DNA from: an uncultured Caulobacterales bacterium
GTDB lineage: Bacteria; Pseudomonadota; Alphaproteobacteria; Caulobacterales; Maricaulaceae
Direction: 5' to 3'
NCBI GenBank assembly: GCA_937981945.1
Contig: CALJNJ010000219.1
Location: forward strand, 1-6,407
Length of the DNA: 6,407 nt
The translations under genes were made by a program, and so were the position numbers. Positions within the stretch are counted from its first letter, which is position 1. Every line of letters starts with the position of its first letter. Below, in pieces: positions 1 through 3,844 of the stretch. The notes under the pieces were generated by a model. That model was not told the origin of the DNA and made no database searches. It worked only from the letters and a program-made list of their open reading frames with translations.

Positions 1-155
1 CTCTTGCCGACGCCTGTTAAAACAATTCTGCCGTCCAGTATTTTTAGGGCTTCCACCACATCGGTAAATGCCTCTGATAAATCATCAGATAAAGTCTTGA
101 GGGCGTCGGTTTCGATCTTCAGAACGCGTCGCGCGGCTTTAATATGCTGGCTCAT
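1..155 (-). CDS. kdsD: Arabinose-5-phosphate isomerase, KdsD/KpsF family (N-terminal part, cut by left edge)
   Basis: This is the first 51 codons of a gene that runs off the left edge. The translation begins MSQHIKAARRVLKIE and reaches GRIVLTGVGKS at the edge. A short helical N-terminus with 'A..VL.IE...L..L', followed by the first strand and glycine loop of a SIS domain (GxGKS), is the pattern of the KdsD/KpsF/GutQ family. Family members isomerise ribulose-5-phosphate to arabinose-5-phosphate, the first committed step towards KDO for lipopolysaccharide. The ATG lies two bases after the stop of the glycosyltransferase gene. An AAGG at 163-166, seven bases upstream of the ATG, sits inside that gene, so the two are probably co-transcribed and translationally coupled. 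Full-length members are about 320-330 residues with two C-terminal CBS domains, none of which is visible here. Another SIS-domain sugar-phosphate isomerase cannot be fully excluded from 51 residues. Confidence 0.83.
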   Translation of the reverse strand, partial: MSQHIKAARRVLKIETDALKTLSDDLSEAFTDVVEALKILDGRIVLTGVGK

Positions 156-157
156 TC

Positions 158-1168
158 CTACGCCTTATCACTATTAAATTCAGATTTCATCTGCGGAATG
201 CGGCGCTTGTAAACTTTAGCCGGAGACCATGTAAATGCTTTGAGCAATTCGAAGATGGGCACTTTACGCTTTGCGCGTCCGCCCCCGGGATATTTAAAGA
301 AACCGTGGATCATCCCGCGAAATGTGGGGCGGAAACGTCCTTTGCGAAACACCGACCAACCCAGAGTAAATGCGTTTGTCGCCAAATGAGCCGGAAGTAA
401 GAACGGCAGGAGAGGGCGCGGCGTATTTTTTAAAAACGTCCAAACCCGATTTCGTGTTCCGTGATAAACCGCAAATTCAGAGGCGCGCCCGGCGATCCCT
501 GAGCTTACATGATCGACAATCGCCAAATTGTTTTGAAGACATATGCCGCCGTCGCGGCGCATGCGGTAGGCCAGATCAACATCTTCGTGATAGGTAAAGA
601 ACCGCTCGTCAAAACCGCCCAGCCTCAGAAATGTTTCGCGGTGATAAAGGGCGGCTGCTCCGCAAGGGCCAAAAACCTCTTGGCAATTTTCAATTTTCGT
701 TGCGTTCTCTGGGTGGCCAAAGGCGGCGCGATAGGCCAGGCCAAACGCGTGATAACAATCGCCGATCCCGTCCAATACACCCGGCTCCAGCGCCATGTTT
801 TGACGAGAGCCTGCCATGGTAACATTGGCCGCTTTAGAGGGGGTTTCCAGTAAAGTTTCAAGCCAGTTTTCGTGGGGAAAAGCGTCAGGGTTAAGACAGA
901 CAATCCAGTCAGTGTTTGCTTTGGCAGCTGCCAAATTATTGGCGCGGGCAAAGCCTAAATTATCGCCGAGCCGCTCAATCTGAAAGCGCTCATCCGGATC
1001 AGGCAAGGCGTCAATGGATCCGTCTTGTGAACCATTATCCATTATAAAGCAGTCAAAGGAGGTAAAGCTTTGGGCCGCTAATGCGGCGACGCACCGGTTT
1101 AAATATTCGCCGCCATTGTAATTGACGATAATAACCGTGGCTCGGTTTATGGGATGATCTGTGCTCAC
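158..1168 (-). CDS. Family 2 glycosyltransferase (GT-A fold, rhamnosyltransferase-like)
   Basis: This 336-residue protein should transfer a sugar from a nucleotide-sugar donor to a growing cell-surface glycan on the cytoplasmic face of the inner membrane. Visible GT2 marks, in order, are the N-terminal strand and loop VNYNGGEYL (residues 15-23), DNGSQDGS (44-51), DNLGFARANN (69-78), the metal/nucleotide-binding LNPDA (92-96, a DxD variant common in WcaA/rhamnosyltransferase-type enzymes) and GGFDERFFTYHEDVDLAYR (184-202). In the last motif the ED pair (195-196) is the likely catalytic base region. A hydrophobic stretch at about 252-274 followed by a basic tail could hold the protein at the membrane. 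The start is GTG: an in-frame TGA lies six codons upstream and no ATG or TTG lies between. There is no convincing Shine-Dalgarno sequence. The adjacent kdsD start suggests a role in LPS or a related polysaccharide. Donor and acceptor cannot be read from the sequence. Confidence 0.9.
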   Translation of the reverse strand: MSTDHPINRATVIIVNYNGGEYLNRCVAALAAQSFTSFDCFIMDNGSQDGSIDALPDPDERFQIERLGDNLGFARANNLAAAKANTDWIVCLNPDAFPHENWLETLLETPSKAANVTMAGSRQNMALEPGVLDGIGDCYHAFGLAYRAAFGHPENATKIENCQEVFGPCGAAALYHRETFLRLGGFDERFFTYHEDVDLAYRMRRDGGICLQNNLAIVDHVSSGIAGRASEFAVYHGTRNRVWTFLKNTPRPLLPFLLPAHLATNAFTLGWSVFRKGRFRPTFRGMIHGFFKYPGGGRAKRKVPIFELLKAFTWSPAKVYKRRIPQMKSEFNSDKA

Positions 1169-1201
1169 GCTATATTGACTAAATCAACGGGGCCGTAATT
1201 C

Positions 1202-1237
1202 AAGACAATAAAAAAGGCCCCAAAGGGGGCCTGTCTT
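1202..1237 (-). terminator. Rho-independent terminator of the atp (Fo) operon
   Basis: Read on the minus strand there is a perfect 7-bp GC-rich stem, AGGCCCC / GGGGCCT (1226-1232 with 1215-1221), with a 4-base loop. It is followed at once by a run of T (1215 down to 1210) and then ATTG. It begins about 20 bases after the tandem TGA TGA stop of atpF. The flanks AAGAC/GTCTT (1233-1237 and 1202-1206) are also complementary, so the dyad extends past the T tract. On the plus strand the T run is poorer (GTCTTTTG), so it should act mainly on the atp transcript. It separates the Fo operon from the glycosyltransferase gene. Confidence 0.88.
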
Positions 1238-1256
1238 TTGGATATGCCGACCGTCA

Positions 1257-1772
1257 TCAGTTCAGAGCTTTGCCCATTCCGGCGATACCTTCTTTGATCA
1301 AACTGCTGTGTTCGCCGGCGCCGATGTTTTTCTTCATCAGATCCTCTGCGGCAGACACCGCCAAATCAGCAGCTTTCGCGCGTACTTCAGCCAGTGCCTG
1401 AGCTTCTGCCGTGGCGATTTTCGCTTCAGCTTGCGCCGCGCGGCGATCGAGACGTTCCTTGAGCTCTGCACGAGATCGGGCAGCCATGGATTCCGCATCT
1501 TTACGAGCTTGCTGAACAATGCCCTCGGCTTGTTCTTCGGCTTCTTTTTGCTTGCGTTGATAGGAAGCGAGCAAGGCCTGTGCTTCCTCACGAAGCCGGC
1601 GAGCTTCATCAAGTTCGGCTTTGATCTTGTCAGCTCTGTCATCCAGAGCCGTGCCCATGGCCTTAAATGCGCCCTTCCAGACGAGAACGGCCAAAAACAA
1701 AAGTACACAGACGGCAACCCAAAATGTGGGGTCCAGATAAAACGGTGTGCCTTTAGCTGCCATAATCAACAT
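1257..1772 (-). CDS. atpF: ATP synthase Fo subunit b
   Basis: Subunit b is half of the peripheral stalk that holds the F1 head still against the rotating c ring. The 171-residue protein has one N-terminal membrane helix (about residues 17-36, FWVAVCVLLFLAVLVWKGAF) preceded by the DPTFW motif typical of alphaproteobacterial b. A long charged amphipathic helix rich in Ala, Glu, Arg and Lys (about 40-150) forms the stalk dimer, and a short C-terminal segment contacts F1 delta. The first ATG (1772) has AAGGGA nine bases upstream (1782-1787). A second in-frame ATG at 1763 would remove three residues and is a weaker choice. The gene starts six bases after the b' stop and is the last of the Fo operon. 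It ends in tandem stops (TGA TGA) just before the terminator. Confidence 0.97.
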   Translation of the reverse strand: MLIMAAKGTPFYLDPTFWVAVCVLLFLAVLVWKGAFKAMGTALDDRADKIKAELDEARRLREEAQALLASYQRKQKEAEEQAEGIVQQARKDAESMAARSRAELKERLDRRAAQAEAKIATAEAQALAEVRAKAADLAVSAAEDLMKKNIGAGEHSSLIKEGIAGMGKALN

Positions 1773-1778
1773 GGTCGT

Positions 1779-2291
1779 CTATCCCTTCAGGATTTTCTTC
1801 AGCTGAGCCGCTGTCGGTGTTTTACCGGTGAATTTCTTCACGATGTCCGAGGCCGCTTCACGCGCAATTGAGTCAATATTTGACAAGGCGTCCCGGCGGA
1901 TATCAGAAATCTTTGCTTCAGACTTAAGAGCCTGCGCCGCGGCTTCTGCATCGGCGGCTGTGATCTCGCGTTCGATCTCTTCATTGATCGAAGAACGTGT
2001 CGACTCGGCTACGTTATGGGCTTTGGCTTTGGCATCAGCCAAGACCCGCTCATAAGCGATTTCAGCTTCTTCAGCTTCGCGCTGGTGGCGCGAGGCCGTA
2101 TCCAAATCGTCAGCAATGCGATTGTGACGATCTGAAATTGTGCCGCCGATCTTAGGCAGAATAAACTGCGCCAGGATCAGATATAAGAGCCCGAACGTTA
2201 TTGCCAGCCAGGTAATCTGGCTCGCAAACGTTGCGATATCAAACTGCGGTAGACCCGAAGACGCCACTTCCTTTGTGGTTTCAGCCGCCAT
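1779..2291 (-). CDS. atpF': ATP synthase Fo subunit b' (b-like peripheral stalk subunit)
   Basis: This is the second, diverged b-type subunit (170 residues) found in Alphaproteobacteria, cyanobacteria and chloroplasts, where the stalk is a b/b' heterodimer instead of a b homodimer. After a polar N-terminus comes the diagnostic GLPQFDIATFASQITWL segment (13-29), which leads into the single membrane helix (about 22-45, ending ILPKIG). A long charged coiled-coil helix follows (about 50-150, for example EEAEIAYERVLADAKAKA), then a C-terminal tail TPTAAQLKKILKG. The ATG has AAGGA seven bases upstream (2299-2303). That site overlaps the atpE stop codon, and the gap to atpE is ten bases, so coupling is likely. 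It is distinguished from b by the PQFD..TF..Q..WL signature. Databases label this gene variously atpF', atpF2, atpX or atpG. Confidence 0.96.
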   Translation of the reverse strand: MAAETTKEVASSGLPQFDIATFASQITWLAITFGLLYLILAQFILPKIGGTISDRHNRIADDLDTASRHQREAEEAEIAYERVLADAKAKAHNVAESTRSSINEEIEREITAADAEAAAQALKSEAKISDIRRDALSNIDSIAREAASDIVKKFTGKTPTAAQLKKILKG

Positions 2292-2301
2292 GGAGGAATC
2301 C

Positions 2302-2529
2302 TTAGTTACTGTTAAGGATGATCATCGCCAAAACGAAACCGAACAGACCGGTCGCTTCGCAGAGCGCGAAGCCCAGCAGAAGGTTGGTCCGCTGGCCGGC
2401 TGCGGCAGACGGATTACGAAGAGCGCCTGAGAGGTAATTGGCAAAAATGTTACCGATACCGATACCCGCACCAATCAGAGCCATGCCCGCAAGGCCGGCG
2501 CCGATAAATTTTGCTGCTTCTGCTTCCAT
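2302..2529 (-). CDS. atpE: ATP synthase Fo subunit c (rotor ring)
   Basis: This is the 75-residue hairpin proteolipid whose oligomer forms the proton-driven c ring. Helix 1 (about 8-33) carries the glycine-packing motif GAGIGIG (20-26). The polar cytoplasmic loop is RNPSAAAGQ (38-46), which contacts F1 gamma/epsilon. Helix 2 (about 48-72) carries the essential carboxylate Glu58 in FALCEATGLFGF. The residue after the glutamate is Ala rather than Ser/Thr, and helix 1 has no Gln at the sodium-coordinating position, so the ring should be proton-driven. Cys57 beside the carboxylate is a small oddity. The ATG is preceded by AAGGAG eight bases upstream, the strongest ribosome site in the operon, consistent with the need for many c copies per complex. 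It lies 28 bases after atpB and ten before b'. Confidence 0.98.
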   Translation of the reverse strand: MEAEAAKFIGAGLAGMALIGAGIGIGNIFANYLSGALRNPSAAAGQRTNLLLGFALCEATGLFGFVLAMIILNSN

Positions 2530-2537
2530 TTTGAGTT

Positions 2538-2543
2538 CTCCTT
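2538..2543 (-). promoter_or_regulatory. Strong Shine-Dalgarno sequence of atpE
   Basis: AAGGAG on the minus strand lies eight bases before the atpE ATG, within the 28-bp atpB-atpE spacer. It is the only full six-base match to the anti-Shine-Dalgarno consensus among the Fo genes. The others show AGGA, AAGGA, AAGGGA or AGGAAG at varied spacing. It probably helps set the high c:a subunit ratio by stronger translation initiation. Confidence 0.8.
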
Positions 2544-2557
2544 AAATGATGGAATGC

Positions 2558-3307
2558 TTAGTGATCGACGTGATAAACGTCGTTGAGGTAGACACATGTC
2601 AGGATCGCAAACACGAAGGCTTGCAAAGCTGCCACGAGGAATTCGAGCGCGACAATCGCCGTGGTTCCCAAAATAGGGACGATGGCGGCGACGCCGGTCA
2701 TGGCGCCCTTACCGACCAAATAGGCAATAAAGATCGCGAAGAGTTTGAGCATGACGTGTCCTGCCGTCATATTGGCGAAAAGCCGGACGGCCAATGTAAT
2801 GGGACGGCTGATAAACGAAATAATCTCAATAGGAACTATGATAATATACATGATTAGAGGCAGGCCTGACGGGGCGAAAATTTTAAACCATTTTAGCCCG
2901 TTTCTCAAAATACCGGCCACGACAACCAATAAGATGGTGAAGACGGCCAAAGCAGCCGTCACGGCAATATGAGAAGTTGTCGTAAAGGCATAGGGGTTCA
3001 TTCCCAGCAAATTGGCAAAGAGAATGAAGAAGAAAATCGTAAAGATGTAAGGGAAAAACTTAACCGCTTCAGGCCCGGTTGTGTCTTTGAGCATATCGGC
3101 GATAAATTCATGGCTCATTTCGCCCATTGACTGCAGGCGACCCGGAATTAACTTCCCGCGCGCTGTCAAACCGAAAAAGACCACTATCGCGAACGACGCA
3201 ATCACCATCCAAAGGGATGAATTTGTAAATGACAGATCAATTGGGCCGATTTGCGGGCCGTCAAAGATCTCTTTGATCTTGAACTGATCGAGAGGGTTGT
3301 TTGCCAT
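2558..3307 (-). CDS. atpB: ATP synthase Fo subunit a (proton channel)
   Basis: Subunit a (249 residues) forms the two aqueous half-channels that carry protons to and from the c ring. Hydrophobic segments lie at about 31-50, 84-103, 112-133, 149-169 and 205-240. The conserved block ISRPITLAVRLFANMTAGH contains the essential Arg175, equivalent to E. coli Arg210. His184 and Glu222 stand at the positions of E. coli Glu219 and His245, the swapped arrangement known from mitochondria. Gln229 in the LQAFVF motif matches E. coli Gln252. The N-terminus MANNPLDQFKIKEIF is typical of alphaproteobacterial members. The ATG follows the atpI stop by six bases, with AGGA at 3312-3315, four bases away and overlapping that stop, so it is probably translated by coupling to atpI. 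Length and motif spacing indicate an intact gene. Confidence 0.98.
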   Translation of the reverse strand: MANNPLDQFKIKEIFDGPQIGPIDLSFTNSSLWMVIASFAIVVFFGLTARGKLIPGRLQSMGEMSHEFIADMLKDTTGPEAVKFFPYIFTIFFFILFANLLGMNPYAFTTTSHIAVTAALAVFTILLVVVAGILRNGLKWFKIFAPSGLPLIMYIIIVPIEIISFISRPITLAVRLFANMTAGHVMLKLFAIFIAYLVGKGAMTGVAAIVPILGTTAIVALEFLVAALQAFVFAILTCVYLNDVYHVDH

Positions 3308-3313
3308 CTTGTC

Positions 3314-3676
3314 CTAATCCGCGTCTAAGTCATCGTCATCCGGCATGTCATCGCCTATCGGAACATCTGCATTGGCCGCGTCCATTTTTTCCGCGGATCG
3401 TAAGACATTCATAATACCGGCGGCGAAGCCGAAACCAATTCCCAATAATAATAACCAAGGCTGCGTTCCCAGAAACCGATCAAGCCCGTATCCCAGAGCC
3501 GTCCCGACCAAAACCGCAACCACTAATTCAGTGCTCATCCGCCAAGCCATTCCCAGGAGCGATCCGCTGTTATCGTCCGGTTCCTGAGCCTTTTCGTGGC
3601 GATTTCGAACTTCGTCGAGACGCCTTTCAAGGTCTTCCAGGTCGGATGTTACGGATGTCCTTTTCTCGTCTGACAT
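3314..3676 (-). CDS. atpI: AtpI-family ATP synthase assembly protein
   Basis: This is the small membrane protein that usually opens Fo operons. Family members are linked to c-ring assembly and to Mg2+ handling, and are generally not essential. The protein is about 120 residues. It has a charged, probably helical N-terminus (DLEDLERRLDEVRNRHEKA), two membrane helices (about 49-66 and 72-93; TELVVAVLVGTALGYGLDRF and a Gly-rich LLLLGIGFGFAAGIMNVLR) and a very acidic tail ending DDMPDDDDLDAD. The start is uncertain. The ATG at 3676 gives the family-like MSDEK start, but AGGAAG lies 15 bases upstream. An in-frame GTG at 3682 (9 bases from AGGAAG) and a TTG at 3685 (6 bases) are better spaced and would add two or three residues. 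Position, size and two-helix topology support the call. The sequence itself is poorly conserved in this family. Confidence 0.92.
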   Translation of the reverse strand: MSDEKRTSVTSDLEDLERRLDEVRNRHEKAQEPDDNSGSLLGMAWRMSTELVVAVLVGTALGYGLDRFLGTQPWLLLLGIGFGFAAGIMNVLRSAEKMDAANADVPIGDDMPDDDDLDAD

Positions 3677-3722
3677 AGGCACCAAAATACGCTTCCTGAA
3701 GACCCCCTCAGAAAGCGCGCGA

Positions 3723-3751
3723 AACTTACTCCCGGGGGGCGGTTAAGTCAA
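3723..3751 (-). promoter_or_regulatory. Candidate sigma-70-type promoter of the atp operon
   Basis: On the minus strand TTGACT (3746-3751, five of six matches to the -35 consensus) is followed after 17 bases by TAAGTT (3723-3728, a weak -10 with three of six matches). Transcription would begin near 3716, giving a leader of about 40 bases before atpI. A second TTGACT lies exactly ten bases upstream (3756-3761), and the spacer is very GC-rich. The strong -35 with a poor -10 is a common look for alphaproteobacterial housekeeping promoters, but no other evidence supports it here. Confidence 0.45.
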
Positions 3752-3795
3752 CAATAGTCAACTAATGTTTAAGTCTTTGAATCGTAACGAAAAAA

Positions 3796-3828
3796 CGCCA
3801 AAAAAACAGGGTGCGACAATCCTGCGCA
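3796..3828 (-). terminator. Weak possible terminator after smc
   Basis: Downstream of the smc stop, the minus strand has two short alternative stems: TGCG/CGCA (3825-3828 with 3812-3815) and CAGG/CCTG (3821-3824 with 3807-3810). Seven T follow immediately (3806 down to 3800), and a second run of six T lies at 3795-3790. The T tracts are convincing, but the stems are only 4 bp with loops of 9-10 bases. Termination may therefore be partial, letting some smc transcripts read into the atp operon. Confidence 0.35.
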
Positions 3829-3844
3829 TAAGTGTTTTAAGGCC

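Noticed and set aside
73..89. Perfect inverted repeat TCTGAT-N5-ATCAGA
   Set aside because: It is inside the kdsD coding sequence, short, and explained by Leu-Ser-Asp-Asp-Leu-Ser codons. There is no T tract or promoter context.
370..853. Overlapping plus-strand open frames (370-597, 509-853, 631-822) and a second minus-strand frame at 625-951
   Set aside because: They lie inside the glycosyltransferase gene, whose GT2 motifs are intact. None resembles a known protein.
1308..1871. 187-residue open frame on the plus strand
   Set aside because: It lies antisense across atpF and the end of b', both certain genes, and its product has no recognisable domain and an unlikely composition. It is a shadow frame.
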